A stretch of DNA of 64,000 nucleotides from Caldovatus sediminis (GCF_014644455.1 NZ_BMKS01000001.1:310001-374000); one strand, 5' to 3'; positions 55,488-64,000 are shown, counted from the stretch's first letter. A program made the numbers and translations. Notes: generated by a model not told the origin, from the letters alone.

Positions 55488-56423
55488 ATGCGGCGGCTGG
55501 ACGAGACGGCATCCGGGGTCTTCGTGATCTGCCCCACCCCCTTCACCGAGGCCGGCGCCCTCGACGAGGCGAGCGCCGACCGCATGACCGACGCCTACCT
55601 GGCGGCCGGGGCGAGCGGCCTCACCCTGCTCGGCGTGATGGGCGAGGCGCCGAAGCTCGACCAGGAGGAGGCGCTGCGCTTCGTCCGCCGGGTGCTGCGC
55701 CGGGTGGACGGGCGCGTCCCCGTGGTGGTCGGCGTCTCCGCGCCCGGCTTCGCCACCATGCGCGCCCTCGCCCGCGGCGCGGCGGAGGCCGGCGCGGCGG
55801 CGGTGATGATCGCGCCGCCCGCCGGGCTGAGGGGCGACGACGCGGTGGTCTCCTACGTCGCCCAGGCGGCGGAGGCGTGCGGCGACATCCCCTTCGTGCT
55901 GCAGGACTTCCCGCTCCCCACCGGGGTCGCCATCAGCGCCGAGATGGTCCGCCGCATGGCGGCGGCCGATCCGCGCCTCGTCATGCTGAAGGCCGAGGAC
56001 TGGCCGGGCCTCGACAAGATCACGGCGCTGCGGCGGATGGAGGCCGAGGGCCGGATGCGGCGGATCAGCATCCTCTCCGGCAATGGCGGCCTGTTCCTCC
56101 CCTTCGAGCTGGAGCGCGGCTGCGACGGCGTGATGACCGGCTACGCCTTCCCCGAGATGCTGGTGCGGGTGCGCGCCCTGCTCGCCGCGGGCCGGCGCGA
56201 GGCGGCGCACGACCTGTTCGACGCCCACCTGCCGCTGGTGCGCTACGAGCACCAGCCCGGGCTCGGCCTCGCGGTGCGGAAATGGGTGCTGCAGCGGCGC
56301 GGCATCATCGGCTCGGCGGCGCTGCGCGCGCCGGCGCCGAGGCTGACGCCGGAGACGATCGCGGAGGTGGAGTGGCTGCTCGCGCGCGTCGAGCGGAAGG
56401 TCGCCGCGCTCGGCGCCGGCTGA
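55488..56423 (+). CDS. Dihydrodipicolinate synthase family aldolase with altered active site
   Basis: 311 residues, an (alpha/beta)8 lyase of the DHDPS/NAL family. Schiff-base Lys168 is present in VMLKAED. The GTTGE loop is GVMGE (49-53). The Tyr that relays protons in true DapA (LYNVP) is Gln139 here ([10 protein letters not shown]), so lysine biosynthesis is unlikely; a pyruvate-dependent or other aldolase/dehydratase function is more plausible. AGGAGG lies 9 nt before the ATG. Follows the SnoaL-like gene and converges with sppA-like. Confidence 0.83.
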   Translation: MRRLDETASGVFVICPTPFTEAGALDEASADRMTDAYLAAGASGLTLLGVMGEAPKLDQEEALRFVRRVLRRVDGRVPVVVGVSAPGFATMRALARGAAEAGAAAVMIAPPAGLRGDDAVVSYVAQAAEACGDIPFVLQDFPLPTGVAISAEMVRRMAAADPRLVMLKAEDWPGLDKITALRRMEAEGRMRRISILSGNGGLFLPFELERGCDGVMTGYAFPEMLVRVRALLAAGRREAAHDLFDAHLPLVRYEHQPGLGLAVRKWVLQRRGIIGSAALRAPAPRLTPETIAEVEWLLARVERKVAALGAG

Positions 56424-56429
56424 GCGCAG

Positions 56430-57269
56430 CTACAGGCCGAGCCGCGCCCAGGCCGCCCGCTCCTCGATCGCCGCGGCCAGGGCCTCGCCGGCGCCCGCGG
56501 CGAGGGCCGCGCCGACGCCCGGCAGCAGGCGCCACGGCCAGGGCGCCCTGCGCGCGCCCACCGGGATCAGCCGCGCCTTCTCGCCGAAGCGGCGCTTCGC
56601 CTCGCCCTCGGCGCTGCCGATGCGGTCGGCGAGGCCGAGCTCGACGGCGCGCCGGCCGGTCCAGAAGCGGCCGGTGAAGAGCTGCTCCTCCGGCGCCCGC
56701 AGACGGGGGCCGCGCCGCGCCCGGACCCAGGCCTTGAACTCCTCGTGCAGCGCCTGGAGAAGCTCCTCCAGCCGCTCGCGATCGCGCGGGTCCTCGGGGC
56801 GGAAGGGGTCGAGAAAGCTCTTCTCCGTCCCGGCGGTGCGCACCCGCCGCTCGATGCCGAGCCGGGCGATCGCCTCCTGCAGGCCGAAGCTCGCGCTGAT
56901 CACGCCGATGCTGCCGAGGATGCTCGCCGGGTCGGCGACGATCTCGTCCGCCGCGCAGGCGAGCCAGTAGCCGCCGGAGGCGGCGGCGTCCTCGACGCAG
57001 GCGATCACCGGCAGGTTCTTCTCCTCGGCGAGCCGCCGGATGCGGCCCGCGATGAGCGAGGACTGCGCCGCCGAGCCGCCGGGCGAATTGACGGCGAGGA
57101 TCACCCCGGCGAGGCGGCGGATGGCGAAGGCGCGGTCGAGCAGCGGGCCGACCGAGGCGATGTTCAGGCCGCCCGCGACCAGCGGCGTCGGCCGCGCGGC
57201 GATCAGGCCGTGGAGGCGGACCAGCGCGACCCGCGGACGGGAGCCGAACAGGGGGAGGATGGCGGCCAT
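56430..57269 (-). CDS. S49-family signal peptide peptidase-like protein (SppA/SohB)
   Basis: 279 residues. Ser/Lys dyad protease of the crotonase-like fold: nucleophile Ser98 in DAAASGGYWLACAADEI and general base Lys150 in AGTEKSFLDPF, plus VNSPGGSAAQS. It is half the length of E. coli SppA and lacks an obvious N-terminal membrane helix, as in many short alphaproteobacterial forms. I chose the ATG of MAAILPLFG. It converges on the DHDPS-like gene. Confidence 0.87.
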   Translation of the reverse strand: MAAILPLFGSRPRVALVRLHGLIAARPTPLVAGGLNIASVGPLLDRAFAIRRLAGVILAVNSPGGSAAQSSLIAGRIRRLAEEKNLPVIACVEDAAASGGYWLACAADEIVADPASILGSIGVISASFGLQEAIARLGIERRVRTAGTEKSFLDPFRPEDPRDRERLEELLQALHEEFKAWVRARRGPRLRAPEEQLFTGRFWTGRRAVELGLADRIGSAEGEAKRRFGEKARLIPVGARRAPWPWRLLPGVGAALAAGAGEALAAAIEERAAWARLGL

Positions 57270-57324
57270 GGGATGTCCAGATACCCGCCTTGAGGCCGCC
57301 ATCAAACCGTGGCACCGGCACGGC

Positions 57325-57696
57325 ATGAGGAAGCGGGACCGGATCGGGCTGGCGGCGGCGGCGGGCGCGCTCGGCCTGATGCTGCTGTACCGCGCGATCT
57401 ACGTGGAACCGCGCGCCTGGGGCGCGCTCTGCGCCGCCGCGGCCGTGCCGCTCGCCTGCCATCCGCGGGCGGCGCTGCTCTGGCTGCAGCATTGGCAGCT
57501 CTGGGGCGGCGGCGCGCTGCTGCTCGGGCTCTGGGCCTTCCTCGGCGGGCCGTTCCGGGTGCGCGTCGCGGCGGTGGCGCTCGGCGCGGTGGCGACGGCC
57601 AATTACAACGCCACCTGGGGGATGCTCGGCCTGCTGCTCGGCGCCTGGGCCTGGATCGGCGCGGCGGGACGAGGGGCGGAGCCGCCCGCGGCATAG
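57325..57696 (+). CDS. Small polytopic membrane protein, function unknown
   Basis: 123 residues with four predicted transmembrane helices (GLAAAAGALGLMLLYRAIY, ALCAAAAVPLACH, LWGGGALLLGLWAFLG, WGMLGLLLGAWAWIGAAG) and a positively charged N-terminus (MRKRDR). No family recognised. Divergent from the SppA-like gene. Confidence 0.65.
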   Translation: MRKRDRIGLAAAAGALGLMLLYRAIYVEPRAWGALCAAAAVPLACHPRAALLWLQHWQLWGGGALLLGLWAFLGGPFRVRVAAVALGAVATANYNATWGMLGLLLGAWAWIGAAGRGAEPPAA

Positions 57697-57711
57697 GGCG
57701 AGGGCGGCGCC

Positions 57712-58011
57712 TCAGGCGGGGCGGACGAGCAGGCTCGCCGCCGCCCACGCGATCGCCCAGCCCCCGATCGCCATCGCCGTCCATTTCCGGTAGCGGGCGA
57801 GGGCGGCGTCGTCCTGGCGGCGCCAGTGCCAGGCCGTCGCGCCCGCCACGGCGGCGAGGCACAGCGCGCCCGCGGCGAAATTTGCGCGCGCGGCGACCGC
57901 GGCGGCGGCGTCCCCCGGCGGCGGCCATGCGGCCCAGATCGGCAGCAGCATCGTCGCCGTGCCGAGGACCAGCGCGGCGAGGAACAGGTGGTGCGCAGGG
58001 GCGCCGTTCAT
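57712..58011 (-). CDS. Small membrane protein, function unknown
   Basis: 99 residues with three predicted membrane helices: LFLAALVLGTATMLLPIWAAW, NFAAGALCLAAVAGATAW, and AMAIGGWAIAWAAASLLV. A short basic loop RRQDDAALARYRKW separates the last two. No recognised domain. It lies 59 bp after the GH17-like gene on the same strand and may belong with it. Confidence 0.6.
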   Translation of the reverse strand: MNGAPAHHLFLAALVLGTATMLLPIWAAWPPPGDAAAAVAARANFAAGALCLAAVAGATAWHWRRQDDAALARYRKWTAMAIGGWAIAWAAASLLVRPA

Positions 58012-58070
58012 GGCGGGACGAACGCTCGGGGACCGGAACGAGGCCACCCTAGTCCCGAGGCCCTTCGCTG

Positions 58071-59777
58071 TCAGCCGCCGCCGGCCGGAGCGGGCACCGC
58101 CTCGCTCTCCGGGCGGCGCCCCGGCGCCGGCAGGCAGCGCAGCAGCGGCGGCGCGGCGAGGACCAGCGCGCAGACCGTCCACCCCATCGCCTGGCGGTTC
58201 GCCGGCCCCTCGCGCACGGCGCTCCCCAGCGCCGCGAGGGCGAGCGTGGCGCCCGCCCAGAGCTCCTCGCGCCCGCCGCCGCCGCGCGGCAGGTCGCGCA
58301 GCAGCGCGCGCGCGGCGACCGCGACCAGCGGCACGGCGAAGCCCGCGAAGGGGAAGTCGCGGTAGCGGGGATCCACCAGCAGCAGGAGCTGGAGCGCCAT
58401 CGCCGCCCACAGGAAGACGAAGGAGAGATCGTCCAGCGCGAAGTCCCGCCAGCCGCGCAGCAGCCCCCGCCCGCGGCCGGTGAGCAGCGCCCGCACCGTC
58501 GCCGTCGCCTGCGCCCCGTCGCGCGGCGCCTCGACCGGCGCGCCGGCGAGCCGCATCGCCGCGCGGCGCAGCAGCAGGGCGGCGAGCGCGCCCTGCCCCG
58601 CCAGGTTCGCCGCCGCGGCGAGCGCCAGGAGCTCGTCGAGCGCATCGCGCCGCGCGCCGACGGCCGCGAAGGCCAGCGCGTTGCCGAGGGCGAAGGCGAG
58701 GACCGCGACCCGTGCCCGCGCGGCGCCGTCCAGCCCCGGGAAGGCCCGCAGCGTGCCGCCCCAGAGCGCGAGCGACAGCAGCAGCGCGAGCCCCGCGTGG
58801 AGCGGCCAGGCCGGGTCCTCCGCCACCGGCCCGTCGAACGGGAACTTCGGCCGTCGGTCGGCGGTGAACAACCCCCAGGCGGCGCCGACCGTGCCCTCGA
58901 GCCGGTGCTTCCACACCTGGTCGAAGGCCTCGATCAGGTTGTAGTCGAAGCCCTCCTCGCGGGCGAGGCGGATGAAGGCGCGCAGGAACACCGCCTGGTT
59001 GACGCGCGAGGGCGCAGCGTCGGCGCGCCAGCGGCCGCGGCTCGGCCAGCCGACCTCGCCGATGGCGATCGGCTTGCCGGGGAACATCCGCCGCATGCGC
59101 TGCACCACCTCGCGCGCATGGGCGATGGCGTCCGCGACCCCCCGCGGCTCGTCCTCCCAGTAGGGCAGGATGTGGATGGTGACGATGTCCACGTGGTCGG
59201 CGAGCTGCGGGAACTGCGCCCAGAACTCCCAGACGTCGGCGTAGGTGACGGGCTGGCGCACGGCGGCGCGCACGCGGTCCAGCGCGGCGGCGAGGTGCCC
59301 CACCGGCAGGTCGCGGCGCAGCAGCACCTCGTTGCCGACGACGACGCGCTCGACGGTCTCCGGGTGGCGGTTGGCGCTCTCGATCAGGCGCGCGATCTCG
59401 CGCGCGTTGCGCGCGGCGTCGGGCCCGAGCCAGGCGCCCTGCCAGACCCTGAGGCCGTGGCGCGCGGCGAGCGCCGGGACGTCGTAGTCGCCCTCCAGGC
59501 TCGCATAGGTGCGGATGGCGCGCACGCGCGGGGCCAGCAGCGCCAGGTCCTGCTCGACCTCGGCGGCGCTCGGGTAGCGGTGGCGCAGCGGCGACTGGCC
59601 GGGGCGGAACGGCGCGAAGCTGACGGAGTTGAACCGATCGGCGGTCATCGGCACCTCGCCGCCCCGGGGCCGGTTCGGCAGCCACCAGCCGAGCGCGGTC
59701 AGCAGGGCGCAGAGCAGCAGGAGCGCGGGCAGGACGGCCGGGGGGCAGGTGCGCCGGCGCCGGGAGGCGGCTAGCAT
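58071..59777 (-). CDS. Membrane-bound GH17-family beta-glucanase-like protein
   Basis: 568 residues. One helix (13-31) anchors an outer GH17 domain (about 45-300) with acid/base Glu150 in VVVGNEVLLR and nucleophile Glu241 in IAIGEVGWPS, and family strands SVSFAPFRPGQSP and YADVWEFWAQFP. From about 325 on, six or more hydrophobic helices form a polytopic C-terminal half with no recognised domain. GH17 enzymes cut or transfer beta-1,3-glucans; related membrane proteins in alphaproteobacteria take part in cyclic or surface beta-glucan metabolism. The exact start is uncertain (ATG at 59777 or 59801). Confidence 0.8.
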   Translation of the reverse strand: MLAASRRRRTCPPAVLPALLLLCALLTALGWWLPNRPRGGEVPMTADRFNSVSFAPFRPGQSPLRHRYPSAAEVEQDLALLAPRVRAIRTYASLEGDYDVPALAARHGLRVWQGAWLGPDAARNAREIARLIESANRHPETVERVVVGNEVLLRRDLPVGHLAAALDRVRAAVRQPVTYADVWEFWAQFPQLADHVDIVTIHILPYWEDEPRGVADAIAHAREVVQRMRRMFPGKPIAIGEVGWPSRGRWRADAAPSRVNQAVFLRAFIRLAREEGFDYNLIEAFDQVWKHRLEGTVGAAWGLFTADRRPKFPFDGPVAEDPAWPLHAGLALLLSLALWGGTLRAFPGLDGAARARVAVLAFALGNALAFAAVGARRDALDELLALAAAANLAGQGALAALLLRRAAMRLAGAPVEAPRDGAQATATVRALLTGRGRGLLRGWRDFALDDLSFVFLWAAMALQLLLLVDPRYRDFPFAGFAVPLVAVAARALLRDLPRGGGGREELWAGATLALAALGSAVREGPANRQAMGWTVCALVLAAPPLLRCLPAPGRRPESEAVPAPAGGG

Positions 59778-59877
59778 CGCGCCGACGTCATGTCCGGCCA
59801 TTGCGGCGGAAGGACGGCGGCGCGACGGCGCGGGCCGGGCCGTCCGTCGCCGCCCCCGACCAGGAGACCGACCGACC

Positions 59878-60336
59878 ATGTCCCCAGCCGCCGCCGCACC
59901 GAGCGACGAGGAGATCCGCCGCATCCTGCTCGGCACCCGGCGCATCGCCGTCGTCGGCGCCTCCGACCGGCCGTCGCGGCCGAGCTTCGGCGTCGCCCGG
60001 TTCCTGGTGGACCGCGGCTACGAGGTGGTCCCCGTCAATCCGCGCATCGCCGGGCGGGAGATCCACGGCGCGCGGGTGGTGGCCTCGCTCTCCGAGGCGG
60101 GGCCGCTCGACATGGTGGACGTGTTCCGCCGCTCGGCGGAAGCGGGGGCGGTGGTGGACGAGGCGGTGCGCCTCGGGGCGCGGACGGTGTGGCTGCAGCT
60201 CGGCGTGATCGACCACGCGGCGGCGGCGCGCGCCCGAGGACGCGGCGTCGCCGTGGTCATGGACCGCTGCCCGGTCATCGAGTGGCGGCGGCTCGGCCTG
60301 CCCGCGCGGATCGGCGACGGCCACGCCACCGCGTGA
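59878..60336 (+). CDS. CoA-binding domain protein (YccU-like)
   Basis: 152 residues made of a single Rossmann-type CoA_binding_2 domain: TRRIAVVGASDRPSRPSFGVARFLVDRGYEVVPVNP, MVDVFRRSAEAGAVVDEAVRLGARTVWLQLGVID and VVMDRCPVIEW. Binds CoA or a nucleotide; function of YccU-type proteins is unknown. CAGGAGA lies 9 nt before the ATG. Divergent from the GH17 gene. Confidence 0.87.
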   Translation: MSPAAAAPSDEEIRRILLGTRRIAVVGASDRPSRPSFGVARFLVDRGYEVVPVNPRIAGREIHGARVVASLSEAGPLDMVDVFRRSAEAGAVVDEAVRLGARTVWLQLGVIDHAAAARARGRGVAVVMDRCPVIEWRRLGLPARIGDGHATA

Positions 60337-60505
60337 CCGATCCGATGCGCCCGCCGCCCACCGCCACGGCGCCGCGCGCGAATCGTCTTGAAACGCCCGC
60401 CGTCCCGGGCCAACTCGGACCGCGGCCCGGCCGGGCCGGACCGCCCGCCCCCGGGCGGCCACGCCATCTGCCGGGAACGGGCCGGGCTCCGGAGAAGGGA
60501 CTGAC

Positions 60506-61309
60506 ATGAACGACGAGGAGCGGCGGATCATCACCGCCTTCGTGGAGCGGATCGGCGGCGCGCAGCAGGGCAGCGCCGGGCCAGGCGGCAGCGTGCCGAG
60601 CACCCAGCAGCGCCCGCCCCTGCCGCCGATCGACCCTGAGGCGGACCGCCTGATCGCCGACCTGTTCCAGCGCTACCCCGAGGCGCGCTACCGGATCACG
60701 CAGTTCGCCTTCGTCACCGAGGCGGCGCTGATCCAGGCGCAGAACCGCATCCAGGAGCTGGAGTGGGAGCTGGAGAACGCCCGCCGGCAGGCCCAGCATG
60801 CGCAGGCCGCGCCAGAGGCCCGCGGCGGGTTCCTCGGCGGCCTGTTCGGCGGCCGGCCGGCGGCCGTCGCGCCGCCGCCCATGCCGCCGCGCCCGCAGCC
60901 CCTGAGGCCGCCGCCGGGCGCCGCCACGCCGCAGATGCTGCAGCAGGCCGGGACCGGGCCGGGACGGAGCGGGCCGGGCTTCCTCGCCGGCGCGCTGACC
61001 ACCGCGGCCGGCGTGGCGGGCGGCATGGTGCTCGGCAACGCGCTGCTGGGCATGTTCTCGGGACAAGGCGGCGCCGCCCAGGCCGCATCCGCCGGCGCCT
61101 TCGGGCAGGAGCAGGTCCCGTCCGGCGGCTCGCCCTGGACCGATCCGGGCCAGGCCGCGGCCGCCCCCTGGGGCGGCGGGCAGAGCCAGGCGCAGCCGGC
61201 CGCGTCCAGCGACTGGGGCCAGGAGGACGCGCGTCCGGCCGGCTATGACGACGGCTACGACGTGGACGCCGGCGGTTACGACGACGGCGGCGGGATGGAC
61301 GAGATCTGA
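60506..61309 (+). CDS. DUF2076 family protein
   Basis: 267 residues. The N-terminal 95 residues carry the DUF2076 pattern (MNDEERRIITAFVERIGG, PIDPEADRLIADLFQRYPEARYRITQFAFVTEAALIQAQNRIQELEWEL) with a short coiled coil. The rest is Pro/Gln/Gly-rich, with a hydrophobic glycine-rich segment (FLAGALTTAAGVAGGMVLGNALLGMF) that could insert in a membrane, then an acidic tail rich in GYDDG repeats. Function unknown; members are periplasmic or ligand-binding-like in annotation only. A strong hairpin follows the gene. Confidence 0.82.
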   Translation: MNDEERRIITAFVERIGGAQQGSAGPGGSVPSTQQRPPLPPIDPEADRLIADLFQRYPEARYRITQFAFVTEAALIQAQNRIQELEWELENARRQAQHAQAAPEARGGFLGGLFGGRPAAVAPPPMPPRPQPLRPPPGAATPQMLQQAGTGPGRSGPGFLAGALTTAAGVAGGMVLGNALLGMFSGQGGAAQAASAGAFGQEQVPSGGSPWTDPGQAAAAPWGGGQSQAQPAASSDWGQEDARPAGYDDGYDVDAGGYDDGGGMDEI

Positions 61310-61350
61310 GCGGGTTCCGGGGCGGTCCCTGACCGCCCTCCGGTGAGGCC

Positions 61351-61386
61351 GGGCGTGCCGCGGGGCGGTGGTTCCGCGGCACGCCC
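61351..61386. terminator. 13-bp perfect hairpin between convergent genes
   Basis: GGGCGTGCCGCGG at 61351-61363 and CCGCGGCACGCCC at 61374-61386 pair perfectly around a 10-nt loop, 41 bp after the DUF2076 stop and 96 bp past the Bug-receptor stop. No T-run follows, but stem strength and position fit a bidirectional terminator. Confidence 0.6.
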
Positions 61387-61482
61387 AAGCCGGCGTCCCT
61401 GGGGGTCCGGCCGGCTGCCCGGCGCCGCCGCGGTAGGCGCGCGGCGGCGGGTGGGCTCACCCTCGGCCCGGTGCCGGGCCGG

Positions 61483-62451
61483 TCAGCGCCCCGACCAGGG
61501 CACGCGGGCCCACAGCTCGCGGTAGCGGCGTTCGGTAGCGCGCAGTCGGGCGAACCACGGCTCGCCGATCTCGACCAGCGGCTCGGTGAAGCGCGTCTCG
61601 AGGATGCGGATGAACTCCGGATCCTTCGCGATGTCCGCCGTCGCCTCGCGCAGCCGGGCGAGGATGGCGGGCGGCGTCGCCGCGGGCGCGACGAGGCCCC
61701 GCTCGGAGGCCATCTCCACCGGGTAGCCCAGCTCGCGCAGGGTCGGCACGTCCTGGCGGAAGCGGCTGCGCGTCGCGCCGCCCTGCGAGAGGACGCGGAT
61801 CTTGTCCGGGTTCGCCGTCACCGGGCCGAGGTTGAGGCCTATCAGGTCCACCTGCTTGCCGAGCAGCGCGGTGCGCAGCTGGGCGTCGCCCTGGAAGACG
61901 ACGTGGCTGAAGCGCGTCCCGGTCGCCGCCTGCAGCAGCACGAGCTGGAGGTGGTCGTCGGTGCCGACGCCCGGCGAGGCATAGGTGATGGTGTCCGGCC
62001 GGCGCTTCGCCTCCTCGATCACCTCGCCGAGGCTGCGCCAGGGGCTGTCCACGTGGCAGGAGATGGCGCTCGGGTCGGTGACGAGGTTGCCGATCGGCGC
62101 GAAGTCGTCGAGCTTGAACTGCGCCTGGCGCTCGATCGGGATGGTGAGCAGGCCCGGCATGTTGGTGGTGCCGAGGGTGTGCCCGTCGGGCCGCGCCCGG
62201 GCGACCGAGCCGAGCGCGACCTCGCCGCCCGCGCCGGGGCGGTTGACGACGACGACGGTGCCGCCGAGGCGCTGCTCGAGGAAGCGCGCATAGGCGCGCG
62301 CGTCGAGGTCGGTGCCGCCGCCCGGGACGAAGCCGACGACGATCTCGATCGGCCGCTCCGGGAAGCGCACGGTCTGCGCGATCGCCGGCGCGGCGAGCGC
62401 CGAGAGGCCGGCTCCCGCGAGCGCGGCGCGGCGGGTGACGGGTCTGGTCAT
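61483..62451 (-). CDS. Bug-family substrate-binding protein, copy 2
   Basis: 322 residues. Twin-Arg-containing signal (MTRPVTRRAALAGAGLSALAAPAIAQ), then FPERPIEIVVGFVPGGGTDLDARAYA, NRPGAGGEVALGSVARARPDGHTLG and the ASPGVGTDDHLQ binding loop. Periplasmic carboxylate receptor of the tripartite tricarboxylate type, without a permease gene nearby. Its ATG overlaps the end of the NAD epimerase gene by 4 bp, so both are in one operon. Confidence 0.9.
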   Translation of the reverse strand: MTRPVTRRAALAGAGLSALAAPAIAQTVRFPERPIEIVVGFVPGGGTDLDARAYARFLEQRLGGTVVVVNRPGAGGEVALGSVARARPDGHTLGTTNMPGLLTIPIERQAQFKLDDFAPIGNLVTDPSAISCHVDSPWRSLGEVIEEAKRRPDTITYASPGVGTDDHLQLVLLQAATGTRFSHVVFQGDAQLRTALLGKQVDLIGLNLGPVTANPDKIRVLSQGGATRSRFRQDVPTLRELGYPVEMASERGLVAPAATPPAILARLREATADIAKDPEFIRILETRFTEPLVEIGEPWFARLRATERRYRELWARVPWSGR

Positions 62452-63464
62452 GGGCGCTTCCCCTCGTTGCTGTTGAACCAGGCGATCAGGCGGTCGAGGC
62501 CCTCGCGCATGTCCACGAGCGGCTTCCAGCCGAGGACGCGCTCGGCCTCCTCGTGCGCGATGCGGAAGGCGCCGCCGCTGGTCAGGCGCACCTTGCCTGG
62601 CTCGTTGCCGACGAATTCCGGCTCGGGGCCGCCGCCGGCGAGCTCGGTGACGAGCTTCACCAGCTCGAGCGTGGTGATCGGCGCCGGGCCGGAGGTGTTG
62701 ACCGCGACGTCGGTCGCCGCGCTCTCGAAGGCCATGCGGTTGGCGCGGGCGAGGTCGCCGACATAGACGAAGTGCTTGGTCTCGCTGCCGTCGCCGAAGA
62801 CCTGCGGGCGCTCGCCGCGGCGGATGCGGTCGTAGGTCTCGATGATGTAGAGGGCATTGGCGGCGCGGTAGTGCTGGCGCTCGCCATACACCGTGGAATA
62901 GCGCAGCACGACGTAGTCGAGGCCGTGCCTGCGGTGATAGTCGCGGCAGAGCTGCTCGCCGATGATCTTGGAGGCGCCGTAGAGGATGGCGGCGGGCGGG
63001 GCGCCGTGGCTGTGGAAGGGCGTCGTCTCGACGAGCTCGCCCGAGACGCCGGGACCGTAGCCGTAGACCGCGTTGGAGGAGGCGAAGACGACCTTGCGCA
63101 GCCGGTTGGCGCGCGCCGCCTCGAGCGCGTTCTGCACGCCGCGGATGTTGACGTCGAGACCGCCCCAGGGGTCGCGGTCCATCGAGAGCGTCATGTAGGC
63201 GGCGAGCAGCAGGGCGCCGTGGCAGCCCTCCGCGGCGCGCAGCAGGTCGGGCAGGCGCATCACGTCGCCGCGGATCAGGCGCAGGCGGGGGTGGTCGCGC
63301 AGGTGGGCGACGGCCTGCTCCGAGCCGAAGGAGAAGTTGTCGAACAGCACCACCTCGGCCGCGCCGTGGTCGAGCAGCTCGCCGGCGGTGGCGGAGCCGA
63401 CCAGGCTGGCGCCGCCGACGATGAGGAAGCGATGGCCGGCGATGGGCAGCGCGGCGTCGGGCAT
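62448..63464 (-). CDS. NAD-dependent epimerase/dehydratase
   Basis: 338 residues, extended SDR fold. Cofactor loop FLIVGGASLVGSATAG (the middle Gly of GxxGxxG is Ser), substrate-site SSNAVYGYG, catalytic YxxxK in YGASKIIGEQ, and YSTVYGERQ. It resembles UDP-glucose 4-epimerase relatives, but the sugar nucleotide is not certain. A GGAGGA ribosome site is 7 nt upstream. It sits between two Bug-receptor genes on the same strand, an odd context for sugar metabolism, so the true substrate may be a small carboxylate-linked metabolite. Confidence 0.83.
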   Translation of the reverse strand: MPDAALPIAGHRFLIVGGASLVGSATAGELLDHGAAEVVLFDNFSFGSEQAVAHLRDHPRLRLIRGDVMRLPDLLRAAEGCHGALLLAAYMTLSMDRDPWGGLDVNIRGVQNALEAARANRLRKVVFASSNAVYGYGPGVSGELVETTPFHSHGAPPAAILYGASKIIGEQLCRDYHRRHGLDYVVLRYSTVYGERQHYRAANALYIIETYDRIRRGERPQVFGDGSETKHFVYVGDLARANRMAFESAATDVAVNTSGPAPITTLELVKLVTELAGGGPEPEFVGNEPGKVRLTSGGAFRIAHEEAERVLGWKPLVDMREGLDRLIAWFNSNEGKRP

Positions 63465-63532
63465 GCAGGGGTCCTCCGGATGCGGGGCGCAGGATGGACC
63501 GGATGGGAGCCGGCATGAAGCCCCGGCGCCGC

Positions 63533-64000
63533 TCAGTCCGCCCGCGCGCCGGAGGCGCGCACGATCGGCGCCCAGAGCTCCATGTCCTCGCGCACGAAGC
63601 GGGCGAACTCGGCGGCGCTCATCGGCACCGGCTGGGCGCCCTGCGCCGCCAGCACGCGGCGCGTCTCGGGGTCGTTCGCCACCTCGGTCAGCGCCGCGTT
63701 CAGCGCCTGCACGATCGCGGGCGGGGTGCGGGCGGGCGCGAGCAGGCCGAACCAGGGCTGCACGTCGAACGCCGGCCCGCCCGATTCGGCCGAGGTCGGC
63801 GCCTCCGGCAGCATCGGCGAGCGCGCGCCGGTGGAGATCGCCAGCACCCGCACCTGCCCGCCCTGCAGGAAGGGCTGCGCCGTGTTGAGGCTGAGCCAGC
63901 CCATCGCCACCGCGCGCTGCGCCACCGCCATCCCCGCCTCCGGCGCGCTGCGGTGGGGGACGTGCACGGTGTTGATCCCGGCGCGCTGGTTCACCAGCAC
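63533..64000 (-). CDS. Bug-family substrate-binding protein, copy 3, 5' end outside window
   Basis: The C-terminal 155 residues are visible: INTVHVPHRSAPEAGMAVAQRAVAMGWLSLN, QVRVLAISTGARSPMLPEAPTSAE, FDVQPWFGLLAPARTPPAIVQALN and a last helix ending APIVRASGARAD. The first half, with signal peptide and main binding loops, lies beyond position 64000. Same family as copies 1 and 2. It is upstream of the epimerase gene with a 68-bp gap, in the same direction, so three genes probably form a unit. Confidence 0.85.
   Translation of the reverse strand: MLVNQRAGINTVHVPHRSAPEAGMAVAQRAVAMGWLSLNTAQPFLQGGQVRVLAISTGARSPMLPEAPTSAESGGPAFDVQPWFGLLAPARTPPAIVQALNAALTEVANDPETRRVLAAQGAQPVPMSAAEFARFVREDMELWAPIVRASGARAD

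Overview
The window is about 64 kb of very GC-rich (roughly three quarters G+C), gene-dense bacterial chromosome. Protein content points to an alphaproteobacterium, most likely an acetic-acid-bacteria relative of the Roseomonas type (Acetobacteraceae, Rhodospirillales). This is inference from several traits: a rhizobial-type AcpXL lipid A module, three tripartite-tricarboxylate (Bug) receptors, CaiB/BaiF CoA-transferases, glyQ-glyS-ppdK linkage and extreme GC. I see no rRNA, CRISPR array, insertion sequence or phage gene; it reads as ordinary chromosome with a few specialised modules.

Layout. 1-2.1 kb: the end of a MaoC-like hydratase and an acyl-CoA synthetase. 2.2-4.1 kb (minus): a translation/secretion cluster of tRNA-Tyr, tRNA-Gly, an RDD membrane protein, tRNA-Trp, secE and nusG, behind a candidate promoter with a perfect TTGACA box. 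4.1-8.5 kb: a lone receiver protein, rlmB, a hydratase, tRNA-Leu and a membrane sensor with no output domain. 8.7-16.2 kb (plus): acpXL, fabZXL, fabF2XL, fabF1XL, adh2XL and lpxXL, the set that in rhizobia makes the very-long-chain hydroxy fatty acid of lipid A and attaches it. A MaoC-phosphotransacetylase fusion and an alpha/beta hydrolase follow.

16.2-22.6 kb: a 3-hydroxyisobutyrate dehydrogenase-like enzyme, an SDR, two tail-to-tail TauD-family dioxygenases and an ADP-forming acyl-CoA synthetase. 22.6-29.7 kb (minus): an alpha-2-macroglobulin with an intact thioester motif, and pbpC. 29.8-38.5 kb: acyl-CoA and carboxylate catabolism (two CaiB/BaiF genes, M20 amidohydrolase, acetate kinase, VOC protein, Bug receptor, acyl-CoA dehydrogenase), plus a 36-residue single-span membrane protein at 38.5 kb.

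39.0-47.4 kb: a Nudix hydrolase, a lipoprotein, then a six-gene hydrogenase-4/complex-I-like operon (hyfB-C-E-F-G-I order) headed by an XRE regulator. Its large subunit has lost three of the four NiFe cysteine ligands, so it is probably an energy-converting 'hydrogenase-related' (Ehr) complex and not a hydrogenase. 47.5-57.3 kb: ygfZ, an ICMT-like methyltransferase, the glyQ-glyS-ppdK operon, a SnoaL-like protein, a DHDPS-family protein and a SppA-type peptidase. 57.3-64 kb: small membrane proteins, a membrane-bound GH17 protein, a CoA-binding protein, a DUF2076 protein, an NAD epimerase and two more Bug receptors, the last cut by the window edge.

The two most notable systems are the AcpXL very-long-chain lipid A module, including a cysteine-free partner ketosynthase, and the NiFe-ligand-deficient Hyf/Ehr complex.
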